Positions 20,226-29,181 of a stretch of 64,000 nucleotides of DNA are shown piece after piece. A program made the position numbers and the translations under genes. Under the pieces are notes generated by a model. It saw only the letters and a program-made list of their open reading frames with translations, was not told the origin of the DNA and made no database searches. The stretch comes from CAIWHR01 sp963708855 (GTDB lineage: Bacteria > Pseudomonadota > Gammaproteobacteria > Burkholderiales > Casimicrobiaceae). The stretch is from contig CAVPUM010000009.1 in the NCBI GenBank assembly GCA_963708855.1, positions 1 to 64,000 on the forward strand, read 5' to 3'. Numbering within the stretch: the first letter of the stretch is position 1; every line of letters begins with the position of its first letter.

Positions 20226-21641
20226 ATGCAAGTCGCATCGATGCACTTCAAGGAGCGGGCGCACGTCAAGCTCCAGGACGACCGCCTGCAGGGCAACCTC
20301 AAGAAGCTGCAGACCAAGTTCGTCGCCAAGCGGCGCGCTTCGCTCGTCGAGCTCGACGACTTCGAGGCGACGCGCGAGGCCGGCAAGGCGATCCGCAACC
20401 GCGCGCTCGAGAACCTCGACGTCTGGCTGGAGATCTTCGAGAAGAACGCGACGGCCCGCGGCGCGACGGTCCTGTTCGCCGAGACGCCCGCCGACATCAA
20501 TTCGCTGGTGCTGGAGATCGCGGCAAAGCATCGCGTAGCGAAGATCATCAAGTCGAAATCGATGGTCTCGGAGGAGTCCGCGCTCGACCATGCGATCGAG
20601 GCGGCCGGGTTGACCGTGGTCGAGACCGACCTCGGCGAGTACATCCTGCAGATCAACAACTACGAGCCGCCGTCGCACATCATCGGCCCCGCGCTGCACA
20701 AGTCGAAGGAGGAGGTGGCCGAGCTCTTCCACAAGGCCCACGGCACGCCGGTCAAGACGGTGATCGAGGACTTGTGCCTCGAGGCCCGCGGCGTGCTCCG
20801 CCAGCACTACCTGACCGCGGACATGGGCATTTCCGGCGGCAATTTCTTCGTCGCCGAGAGCGGCTCGGTGGTGCTCGTGACGAACGAAGGCAACGCGACG
20901 CTGACGACGACGCTGCCCAAGGTGCACATCGCGATCTCGGGCATCGAGAAGCTCGTGCCCACGCTGGAGGACGTCGCGACGCTGATGCGCCTGCTGCCGC
21001 GTTCGGCGACCGGGCAGTCGATCTCCAATTACGTCGACCTGCTGACCGGCCCGAAAGGCGAGGGCGAGTTCCACGGCGCCGAACACATGTACTTCATCGT
21101 CGTCGACTGCGGACGCACGACCGTCCTCGGCAGCGACGTCCGCGACGCGCTGCGCTGCATCCGCTGCGGCGCCTGCATGAACCATTGCCCCGTCTACCAG
21201 AACGTCGGCGGGCACGCGTACGGATGGGTCTATCCGGGGCCGATCGGCTCGATCCTGACACCGATGTACGTCGGGTTGGACAAGGCGCAGGACCTGCCGG
21301 CGGCGTCGACGCTATGCAATCAGTGCGGCGTCGTGTGCCCGGTGATGATCCCGTTGCCCGACCTGCAGCGGAAGCTGCGCGAGCACGCCTTCGAGGGCGG
21401 GCTGCGCCCGTGGCACGAGCGCGTCGGCCTCGCGCTGTGGTCGTGGGTCGCCCAGCGCCCAGCGCTCTATGCACTGGGAACAAGGATCGGCGCGCGCGTG
21501 CTGAAGGCGATGGGCGGCCGCGAGGGGCTCATCCACCGGTTGCCGTTGGCCGGCGGTTGGACCGGCGGCCGCGACATGCCGGCTCCGGCGGGGCGAACAT
21601 TTCGCGATCTCTACCGGGAGCGCGCGGGGGCGCGCAAATGA
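20226..21641 (+). CDS. lutB: LutB-type ferredoxin/LUD protein of lactate oxidation
   Basis: 471 residues: an N-terminal LUD domain (GISGGNFFVAESGSVVLVTN and neighbouring segments) and a ferredoxin-like domain with CIRCGACMNHCPVYQ and CNQCGVVCPV, each binding a 4Fe-4S cluster. Intact. In characterised systems LutA, LutB and LutC act together to convert L-lactate to pyruvate. The stop overlaps the start of an aminotransferase gene (ATGA), an unusual insertion in a lut operon. Confidence 0.9.
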   Translation: MQVASMHFKERAHVKLQDDRLQGNLKKLQTKFVAKRRASLVELDDFEATREAGKAIRNRALENLDVWLEIFEKNATARGATVLFAETPADINSLVLEIAAKHRVAKIIKSKSMVSEESALDHAIEAAGLTVVETDLGEYILQINNYEPPSHIIGPALHKSKEEVAELFHKAHGTPVKTVIEDLCLEARGVLRQHYLTADMGISGGNFFVAESGSVVLVTNEGNATLTTTLPKVHIAISGIEKLVPTLEDVATLMRLLPRSATGQSISNYVDLLTGPKGEGEFHGAEHMYFIVVDCGRTTVLGSDVRDALRCIRCGACMNHCPVYQNVGGHAYGWVYPGPIGSILTPMYVGLDKAQDLPAASTLCNQCGVVCPVMIPLPDLQRKLREHAFEGGLRPWHERVGLALWSWVAQRPALYALGTRIGARVLKAMGGREGLIHRLPLAGGWTGGRDMPAPAGRTFRDLYRERAGARK

Positions 21642-22870
21642 ACGCTCCGGACGACAAGGTGCCGACCGCCGCCAAGCTCTCGCGCCGCGCCGAATCGCTC
21701 GGCACGGAGAACGCGTTCGTCGTGCTGGCCGAAGTCAACGCGCTCGTCCGGCAGGGCAAGGACATCGTTTCGTTCTGCATCGGGCAACCCGACTTTCCGA
21801 CGCCCGAGAATATCCGCAAGGCGGGGATTGCCGCGATCGAGGGCGGCCGGCACGGCTACACGCCGTCGGCCGGCATCGACGAGCTGCGCGCGGCGGCGGC
21901 GCGGGACCTCGGCGTGCGGCGCGGCCTCGAATTCCTGCCGGAGGACATCGTGGTCGGCGCCGGGGCCAAGCCGTTCATCGCGTACACGATCGCGTCCGTC
22001 ACCGATTACGGTACCGGCGACGAGGTCATCTATCCGGTGCCCGGCTTTCCGATCTACGAGTCGCAGATCCTCGCCAATGGCGCCGTGCCGGTGCCGCTCT
22101 TTCTGCGCGAGTCGCGCGACTTCGCGTTCGACCCGGCCGAGCTCGAAGCGAAGATCACGCCGCAGACCAAGCTCCTGATCCTCAACACGCCGCACAACCC
22201 GACCGGCGGCATGCTCGCCGGCGCGGATCTCGACGCGATCGCCGCGATTCTCGGGCGGCACCCGCAGGTCTGGGTGTTCGCCGACGAGATCTATTCCCGC
22301 CTCGCGTACGCCGGCGCGTTCGATTCGCTGGCGAGCCGGCCGGGAATGCAGGCACGCACGATCGTCTCCGACGGCGCGTCGAAGACCTGGGCGATGACCG
22401 GCTGGCGGATCGGTTACGTCGCCAATCGGGCATTGGCGCCGACGTTCACGCGCTGGATCACGAACACCGATTCCTGCGCGTCGCAAATCTCGCAGTGGGC
22501 GGCGCTCGAAGCCATCACCGGTCCGCAGGACGCCGCCGACGCGATGCGCGCGAGCTTCCTCGAGCGCCGCGACCTCATCGTCGGCCTGCTCAACACGGTG
22601 CCCGGCGTCGCGTGCCGGACCCCCGGCGGCGCGTTCTACGCGTGGCCGAACGTCACCGAAGCCTGCCGCGTCACGGGCTGCGGCGATTCCGAGGCGTTCC
22701 GCAAACGGCTGCTCGCCGAGGCGGGCGTCGCCGTGCTCGCCGACATCCATTTCGGGCGCCGCGTTCCGGGCGACGGCCAGCACATCCGCTTCTCGTACGC
22801 GGCGTCGCCCGCTGCCATCAACGACGGCATACAGCGCCTCGATGCGTTCGTCCGCCGGCACATGAAGTAG
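21638..22870 (+). CDS. Class I PLP-dependent aminotransferase
   Basis: 410-residue fold-type I aminotransferase. Markers: IGQPDFPTPENIRKAG, ILNTPHNPTGGML (substrate/PLP Asn), FADEIYSRLAY (Asp and Tyr holding PLP) and SDGASKTWAMTGWRIGY with the Schiff-base Lys. Intact. It starts inside the lutB stop and ends 9 bases before lutC, so it is co-translated with lactate oxidation. The placement suggests transamination linked to pyruvate, e.g. an alanine or aspartate aminotransferase, but substrate specificity cannot be read from sequence. Confidence 0.85.
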   Translation: MNAPDDKVPTAAKLSRRAESLGTENAFVVLAEVNALVRQGKDIVSFCIGQPDFPTPENIRKAGIAAIEGGRHGYTPSAGIDELRAAAARDLGVRRGLEFLPEDIVVGAGAKPFIAYTIASVTDYGTGDEVIYPVPGFPIYESQILANGAVPVPLFLRESRDFAFDPAELEAKITPQTKLLILNTPHNPTGGMLAGADLDAIAAILGRHPQVWVFADEIYSRLAYAGAFDSLASRPGMQARTIVSDGASKTWAMTGWRIGYVANRALAPTFTRWITNTDSCASQISQWAALEAITGPQDAADAMRASFLERRDLIVGLLNTVPGVACRTPGGAFYAWPNVTEACRVTGCGDSEAFRKRLLAEAGVAVLADIHFGRRVPGDGQHIRFSYAASPAAINDGIQRLDAFVRRHMK

Positions 22871-22879
22871 GCCAGCGCG

Positions 22880-23570
22880 ATGCCCACTTCCCTTGCGGGC
22901 AACGGCGCGGCGCGCGACGCCGTGCTGGCGCGCGTGCGGAAGGCGCTCGGCAAGGAGGAGCGAACGGCGGCGCGCTCCGCAGCCGAAGCCTACATCGCCG
23001 CACACGGGCACGGGCCCCGTCCGGCGCTCCCCGCCGATCTCGTCGCCCGCTTCCTCCAGCGCGCGACCGACATGCAGAGCACGCGTCGAGCGGATCGCCG
23101 ACCGCCGGGACATCCCGGCCGCCGTCGTTCGTTACGTCGACGCACTCGATCTGCCGCCGGCGCTCGCGGCGCAGAAGTCGCATGCGGGCGTCTGCTGGCC
23201 GGAGTTCGCCGACCTCGATTGGGCGGCGGCAGGACTTGCGATCGAAGCTCGGCCCACCTCGGGCGACGATCGCCTCGGCATCACCGGCGCGTTCTGTGCC
23301 ATCGCCGAGACGGGCACGCTGGTCGTGCTGGCAGGGGCCGACACGCCGACGGCGACCACGCTGCTGACGGACACCCACATCGCCGTCGTTCGCGCGGATC
23401 GCATCGTGTCGGGCATGGAGGAAGCGTTCGCGCTGCTCCGGCACGAGCGGGGCACGCTGCCCCGCGCAGTCAACATGATCTCGGGCCCGTCGCGCACCGG
23501 CGACATCGAGCAGACCATCGTGCTCGGCGCGCACGGACCTTATCGCGTGCACGTCCTCGTGCTCGGGTAG
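22880..23570 (+). CDS. lutC: LutC-type LUD-domain lactate utilisation protein (frame broken)
   Basis: Third lut component, about 229 residues. The LUD core is visible in GITGAFCAIAETGTLVVLAG, RIVSGMEEAFAL and ISGPSRTGDIEQTIVLGAHG. A +1 break near 23085 separates the N-terminal helix region (ARVRKALGKEERTAA) from the core. Stop at 23568-23570. The next 150 bases hold no gene before the etf promoter. Confidence 0.87.
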
Positions 23571-23720
23571 GTCGCGGATTCCTGCGGTTGCGGCCAGATC
23601 GTCGCGACCACGGCCGGGCCATCGTCGGGAACGCTGACTCGACTTGCGGGTCGCGCCGCGCGCGCAAGTTCCGCCATTGGATGGAGTGCAGCGAAGCGCC
23701 GGGTTTCGACGCCGGCGCGG

Positions 23721-23726
23721 TATAAT
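23721..23726 (+). promoter_or_regulatory. -10 element for etfB-etfA
   Basis: Perfect TATAAT 27 bases before the etfB start, in context GCGGTATAATTTCC, nearly the same as the tpiA -10 context. No good -35 is seen at 17 bases, so an activator or upstream element may help. Same-strand genes end at 23570. Confidence 0.5.
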
Positions 23727-23753
23727 TTCCTTTTCTCCCGCCGCGAGCCCCCC

Positions 23754-24507
23754 ATGAAAGTCCTCGTCGCCGTCAAGCGTGTCGTCGATTACAACGTGAA
23801 GGTCCGGGTGAAGCCGGACGGCAGCGGTGTGGACACCGCCAACGTCAAGATGTCGATGAATCCGTTCGACGAAATCGCCGTCGAGGAAGCCGTGCGGCTG
23901 AAGGAGAAGGGGGTCGCGACCGAGATCGTCGCGGTTTCCTGCGGGCTGACCGGCTGCCAGGAGACGCTGCGCACGGCGCTGGCGCTGGGGGCCGACCGGG
24001 CGATCCTGGTGGAGACCGACGTCGAATTGCAGCCGCTGGCCGTGGCGAAGCTGCTGCAGGCGCTGGTCGCCAAGGAGCAGCCCAAGGATCGTCCTGCTGG
24101 GCAAGCAGGCGATCGACGACGACGCCAACCAGACGGGCCAGATGCTCGCGGCGCTGCTCGGCTGGCCGCAGGGGTCGTTCGCGTCGAAGGTGGACATCGA
24201 TGGCGACCGCGCGACGATCAAGCGCGAAGTCGACGGCGGGCTCGAGACGATCGAAATCGGCCTGCCCGCCGTCATCACCGCCGATCTGCGCCTGAACGAG
24301 CCGCGCTACGCGACGCTGCCGAACATCATGAAGGCGAAGAAGAAGCCGATGGAAACGACCAGCCCGGCCGCGCTCGGCGTCGACGTGACGCCGCGCCTGA
24401 CGGTCCTGAAGGTCGTCGAGCCGCCGAAGCGGCAGGGCGGCGGCAAGGTCGCGGACGTGGCCGAGCTCGTGGCCAAGCTGCGCAACGAGGCCAAGGTCAT
24501 CACTTGA
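23754..24507 (+). CDS. etfB: Electron transfer flavoprotein subunit beta (frame broken)
   Basis: AMP-binding subunit of the ETF heterodimer, which takes electrons from acyl-CoA dehydrogenases and passes them to the quinone pool. N-terminus MKVLVAVKRVVDYNVKVRVK and the signature ALAVGADR-like ALALGADRAILVETD are present, followed by LLGWPQGSFASKV. A +1 break near 24087 (AAGGATC) is removed to give 250 residues. The usual partner etfA follows after 92 bases. Confidence 0.93.
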
Positions 24508-24526
24508 GCGCAGCGATGGCGGTCGC

Positions 24527-24543
24527 GGCATGGTTGCCATGCC
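24527..24543. other. 7-bp inverted repeat between etfB and etfA
   Basis: GGCATGG-TTG-CCATGCC forms a perfect 7-base-pair stem with a 3-base loop in the etfB-etfA spacer. No T-run follows, so it is unlikely to be a full terminator. It may stabilise mRNA or be chance. Confidence 0.3.
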
Positions 24544-24599
24544 CGCCGCCGACTGCGCGCCGACCCGCATGACACTCGACCATCCCTGAGGCTGCCATC

Positions 24600-25540
24600 A
24601 TGACGACGCTCATCATCGCCGACCACAACAACACGTCGCTGCAGGCGGCGATGCTGAACACGGTCACCGCCGCGCAGAAGATAGGCGGCGACATTCACGT
24701 GCTGGTCGCCGGGTCGAACGCGGGTGCCGCCGCGAGCGCGGCCGCGGCGATTGCCGGCGTGACCAAGGTGCTCCACGTCGACGCGCCGCACTTCGCGAGC
24801 CCCACCGCCGAGAACCTCGCCGCCACGGTCGTCGCGCTCGTCAAGGCCGGCGGCTATTCGCACGTCCTCGCGCCGGCGACCGGCTTCGGCAAGAACGTCA
24901 CGCCCCGGGTCGCGGCGCTGCTCGACGTCGCGCAGATCTCCGACATCACGGTGGTGGAGAGCGCCGATACGTTCGTGCGGCCGATCTACGCCGGCAGCGT
25001 GCTGGCGACGGTGCGCTCGAGCGATGCGATCAAGGTCATCACGGTGCGCGCCACGGCTTTCGACGCGGCCGCCGCGACGGGCGGGAAGCGCCGCCGATCG
25101 AGTCGGTCGCCGCGGCGCCGGACACCGGCTTGTCGAAAGTGACCGGACAGGAGTTGTCGAAGTCCGAACGCCCGGAGCTCACCAGCGCCCGCATCGTCAT
25201 CTCGGGCGGACGCGGCGTGGGCAGCGCCGAGAATTTCAAGCTGCTGGAAGCGCTCGCCGGCAAGCTCAACGCGGCGCTCGGCGCGTCGCGGGCCGCGGTC
25301 GACGCCGGCTACGTGCCCAACGACTACCAGGTCGGCCAGACCGGCAAGATCGTCGCGCCCGATCTCTACATCGCGGTGGGCATTTCCGGCGCGATCCAGC
25401 ACCTGGCCGGGATGAAGGACAGCAAGGTGATCGTCGCCATCAACAAGGATCCCGAAGCGCCGATCTTCCAGATCGCCGATTACGGCCTCGTCGGCGACCT
25501 GTTCCAGATCATTCCCGAGTTCACCGCCGCGCTCGGGTGA
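24600..25540 (+). CDS. etfA: Electron transfer flavoprotein subunit alpha (frame broken)
   Basis: FAD-binding ETF subunit, 313 residues when one missing base near 25080 (a G-run in GGCGGGAAGCG) is restored. The C-terminal FAD domain shows SGGRGVGSAENF, GYVPNDYQVGQTGKIVAPDL and VGISGAIQHLAGMKDSKVIV. The N-terminal half (LIIADHNNTSLQAA) is typical. With etfB and the downstream acyl-CoA dehydrogenase it forms a fatty-acyl electron-transfer module. Confidence 0.93.
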
Positions 25541-25568
25541 ACGCGCAACCTCTCGCAGGCGATCCCCC

Positions 25569-27373
25569 ATGAGCATCTACCACGCCCCGCTCGCCGAAAT
25601 GCGGTTCGTCCTGGACGAGCTCGCCGGCCTCGATCAGGTCGCCGGCCTGCCCGGCTTCGAGGAGGCCACGCCCGACGTCGTCACGGCGATTCTCGACGAA
25701 GCGGCGAAGTTCGCCACCAACGTGCTCGATCCGCTCAATGTCGGCGGCGATCGCGAGGGCGCGCAGCGGCTTCCCGACGGGACGGTGAAGACGCCGGCCG
25801 GCTTCAAGGGACGCCTACCGGCAGTTCTGCGAGAACGGCTGGAACGGTCTCACCAAGTCGACCGAGTACGGCGGCCAGGGCCTGCCGCACCTGCTCGGCA
25901 CCGCCGTCGAGGAGATGTGGCATTCGTCGAACCTCGCCTTCAATCTGTGCGCGATGCTCACGCAGGGCGCGATCGAGGCGATCGCGCTGCGCGGCTCGCC
26001 GGCGCTGAAGGACCGCTTTCCTGCCGAACATGGTCGCCGGCACGTGGACCGGCACCATGAACCTGACCGAGCCGCAGGCGGGCTCCGACCTCGCCGCCGT
26101 GCGCGCGCGCGCGGTGCCGCAGGGCGACGGCACCTACAAGCTCTTCGGCCAGAAGATCTTCATCACCTACGGCGAGCACGACTACACCGAGAACATCATC
26201 CACCTCGTGCTCGCGCGCACGCCCGATGCGCCGGAAGGCGTCAAGGGCATCTCGCTGTTCGTCGTGCCCAAGTTCCTCGTCAACGCCGACGGCAGCCTCG
26301 GCGCGCGCAACGACGTCCACTGCGTCTCGCTCGAGCACAAGCTCGGCATCCACGCGAGCCCGACGGCGATCATGGCCTACGGCGACCACGGCGGCGCGAT
26401 CGGCTACCTGGTCGGCGAGGAGAACCGCGGCCTCGAGACCATGTTCATCATGATGAACCTCGCGCGCTTCTCGGTCGGCATGGAAGGCGTGGGGATCTCC
26501 GAGCGCGCCTACCAGCGCGCGGTGGCGTACGCGAAGGAGCGCATGCAGGGCAAGCCGGTCGGCGCCGAGAAGGGCGCGACCGGGGCGACGATCATCGAGC
26601 ACCCGGACATCCGCCGCATGCTGATGACGATGCGCGCGCAGACCGAGGCGATGCGCGCGGTCGCCTACGTGACGTCGGCGGCGATGGACAACGCGCACCG
26701 GCACCCCGATGCGGAGGCGCGCAAGCGCCACCAGGCGTTCGTCGATTTCATGATCCCGATCGTCAAGGGCTGCAGCACCGAGACCGCGCAGGAGATCGCC
26801 TCGCTCGGCATCCAGGTGCACGGCGGGATGGGCTACATCGAGGAGACCGGCGCGGCGCAGCATTTCCGCGACGCGCGGATCACGACCATCTACGAGGGCA
26901 CGACCGGCATCCAGGCCAACGACTTCATCGGCCGCAAGACGGCGCGCGACGGCGGCGCCGTGGCGCGTGTCGTCGCCGACGAGATGGACAAGGTCGCGCA
27001 GGAGCTCGCGCGCCACGGCGAGCCGAACCTGAAGGCCATCGGCGCGCGGCTCGCGGAAGGCGTGGCCGCGGTGCGCGCCGCCGCCGCATGGATGGTGCCC
27101 GCCAACGGCGCGAACCCGCGCGCGGCGCACGCGGTGGCCGTGCCCTACCTCACGCTGTGGGGCCTCGTCACCGGAGGCTGGCAGCTCGGACGCGGCGCGC
27201 TCGCGGCCCAGAAGCACCTGTCCGCCGGCATCGGCGACGCGCGCTTCCTGGTCGCCAAGATCCAGACCGCGCGGTTCTACGCCGAGGCGCTGCTGCCGAA
27301 GGCGGCGGGACTCGCGCAGGCCGTCACCGCGAGCGGTGACGCGACGGTGGCGCTGCCGGCCGAGCAGTTCTGA
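25569..27373 (+). CDS. Acyl-CoA dehydrogenase, ~600-residue type (two frame breaks)
   Basis: FAD enzyme that desaturates acyl-CoA and reduces ETF. Flavin and substrate markers are TMNLTEPQAGSDLAAVRARA, and VHGGMGYIEETGAAQHFRDA leading to ITTIYEGTTGIQANDFIGRK, where the Glu of YEG is the expected catalytic base. The C-terminal extension after residue 480 is characteristic of the long bacterial type. +1 breaks near 25810 (GGG) and 26020 (TTTCC) are removed to give 600 residues. It follows etfA by 28 bases, so enzyme and electron acceptor are probably co-expressed. Chain-length preference is not readable. Confidence 0.92.
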
Positions 27374-27419
27374 GCCGTCGCCGCGGCCGGTCGATCCCGT
27401 CGCGGATAGCCGCGAGGGA

Positions 27420-27461
27420 TTGATCCTGATCAATTTGCCGCAGAGTGCCTTGGGGTAGCGT
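27420..27461 (+). promoter_or_regulatory. FNR/Anr-type box and -10 for the CBS-domain gene
   Basis: Perfect TTGAT-CCTG-ATCAA at 27420-27433, then 22 bases, then TAGCGT (27456-27461) as -10. A start near 27468 would put the box centre at about -41.5, the class II activator position. The predicted leader to the ATG at 27586 is about 120 bases. Confidence 0.75.
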
Positions 27462-27585
27462 GAGCCGACTCAGGTCAAAGTTCGAACGACGGACGCGACG
27501 AATCGTCGTGCACGGCCGGTCCATCCCCAGTACGGGGGGCTGGCGAGGCGTTGCATGCCGTGACGCGCCCGGATGCGGGAGATCC

Positions 27586-28017
27586 ATGTACGACAGGCCG
27601 GTCAGTGAAGTGATGCAGCGAAGCAAGGTGCTCAAGGCGGCGCCGGCGACCCTCGTCAGCAAGGCCGCCAGGATGATGGCGGCGAAGAATGCGGGCGCCG
27701 TCATGGTCGTCGTGGGCGGCCGGCTCGTCGGCATCTGCACCGAGCGCGATATCGTGTTTCGCGTCGTCGCGCCGGGACTCGACGCGACGGCCACGCGGCT
27801 TGCCGACGTGATGACCCGCGACGCCGCACACGATCGAGCCGGACAAGCCGTTCGGTTATGCGTTGCTCGTGATGCAGGAGAATGGCTTTCGCCACCTGCC
27901 GGTCGTCCAGGACGGCAAGCCGGTCGGGATCGTCTCGTCGCGCAGCGCGATGGATCCCCAGCTCGAGGAGTTCGTGTTCGAGGAGCATCGGCGCAAGCAC
28001 TTCGGGAAGAGCGGTAG
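27586..28017 (+). CDS. Two-CBS-domain protein (two compensating frame breaks)
   Basis: Small cytoplasmic protein of about 143 residues made of a tandem CBS (Bateman) pair: VSEVMQRSKVLKAAPATLV to GICTERDIVFRVVA, then DVMTRDAHTIEPDKPFGYAL to HLPVVQDGKPVGIVSSRSAM. Such modules bind adenine nucleotides and signal energy state. The ATG at 27586 is preceded by GGGAGA. A +1 break near 27831 and a lost G near 28003 compensate, ending FGEER at 28017. Transcribed alone from an FNR-type promoter; the downstream neighbour is convergent. Its partner protein is unknown. Confidence 0.82.
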   Translation: MYDRPVSEVMQRSKVLKAAPATLVSKAARMMAAKNAGAVMVVVGGRLVGICTERDIVFRVVAPGLDATATRLADVMTRDAAHDRAGQAVRLCVARDAGEWLSPPAGRPGRQAGRDRLVAQRDGSPARGVRVRGASAQALREER

Positions 28018-28090
28018 CCGGACGCGCTGGGCCCGTGATCGGCGCGCATCGGGCGTCGCGTTGCCGGTCGACCCTGCGCCGCGGTCGGCC

Positions 28091-29158
28091 TCAGCGCGGG
28101 CGGGCGACGTCCGGGATCACCACGACGCCGTGATTCGCGAGCGCGACGCCCACGGCGGCGCCGACGGCGAGCGGCCGGTCGACGGCGGTGGAGATGACGA
28201 AGAGGGCGCCGATCGGCGTGTCCAGCGTGTACTCCATCAGCTGGCCGAGGTAGGACGCCTTCTTCACCGTTGCCGACAGCGGCGCATGGCCGTCGTAGCG
28301 GAGCTCGATCGCTTCGGGACGGATCGCGACCTCGCATTCGCCGTCGGGCGCGCCGCCGTGCGGCAGCAACAGCGTCACCGGGCCGAGCGTCACGTCCGCC
28401 CGCGTCGAATCGCGCCGGGCGATGACGCCGCGCACGCGGTTGGCATCGCCCATGAAGCCGGCGACGAACGCGTCGCGCGGCTGCTCGTAGAGCTCGCGCG
28501 GCGCGCCTTCCTGCGCGATGACCGCCCGGTTCATCACGATGATGCGGTCGGACACGGCCATCGCCTCGGACTGGTCGTGCGTGACGTAGACGACGGTGAG
28601 GTTCAGGCGCTGCTGCAGTTCGCGGATCTCCTCGCGCATCTGCCGGCGCAGCCGCGCGTCGAGGTTCGACAGCGGCTCGTCGAACAGCAGCACCGAGGGC
28701 TCCAGCACCAGCGCCCGCGCGACGGCGACGCGCTGCTGCTGGCCGCCGGAGAGCTCGGAGGGCAGCCGCGCGTCGAGGCCGGTCAGGCCGACCGTCGCCA
28801 GCGCGGCGCGCGCCTGCTCGTCGGCCTGCGGCTTGCCCTTCCCCGAGACGACGAGGCCGTAGCGCACGTTCTCCAGCACGCTCATGTGCGGAAACAGCGC
28901 GTAGCTCTGGAACACCATCGACACGTCGCGCTCGGCGGCGGCGCGCGTGGTCACGTCCTCGTCGCCGATCCGGATGGTGCCGGAGGACGGCAGCTCGAGC
29001 CCGGCGAGCATCCGCAGGATCGTCGTCTTGCCGCAGCCGGAGGGGCCGAGCAGCGTGACCAGCGTTCCCGCGCCGATGGTGAACGAGACGTCGTTGACGG
29101 CGATGACGTCGCCGTAGCGCTTGGTCACGTGCCGGAATTCGATCGCTGCGGCTTTCAT
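28091..29158 (-). CDS. ABC transporter ATP-binding protein (ferric/spermidine-putrescine type)
   Basis: 355-residue ATPase. Walker A is GPSGCGKTT, the Q-loop SMVFQSYALFPHMSV, the signature LSGGQQQRVAVARAL, Walker B LLFDEPLSNLDA and the H-loop VTHDQSEA. A C-terminal TOBE-like domain follows (FMGDANRVRGV, CEVAIRPEAIELRYDG). Intact. Its permease gene lies 23 bases upstream. By neighbourhood it powers import for the two AfuA/FbpA-like binding proteins, with ferric iron the likely cargo. Confidence 0.9.
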   Translation of the reverse strand: MKAAAIEFRHVTKRYGDVIAVNDVSFTIGAGTLVTLLGPSGCGKTTILRMLAGLELPSSGTIRIGDEDVTTRAAAERDVSMVFQSYALFPHMSVLENVRYGLVVSGKGKPQADEQARAALATVGLTGLDARLPSELSGGQQQRVAVARALVLEPSVLLFDEPLSNLDARLRRQMREEIRELQQRLNLTVVYVTHDQSEAMAVSDRIIVMNRAVIAQEGAPRELYEQPRDAFVAGFMGDANRVRGVIARRDSTRADVTLGPVTLLLPHGGAPDGECEVAIRPEAIELRYDGHAPLSATVKKASYLGQLMEYTLDTPIGALFVISTAVDRPLAVGAAVGVALANHGVVVIPDVARPR

Positions 29159-29181
29159 CGGAGTCCCCGACTCGTGCGGTG

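Noticed and set aside
17782..20238. 818-codon minus-strand frame opposite nuoN and lutA
   Set aside because: Same antisense-shadow composition; no recognisable domain, and well conserved genes lie opposite.
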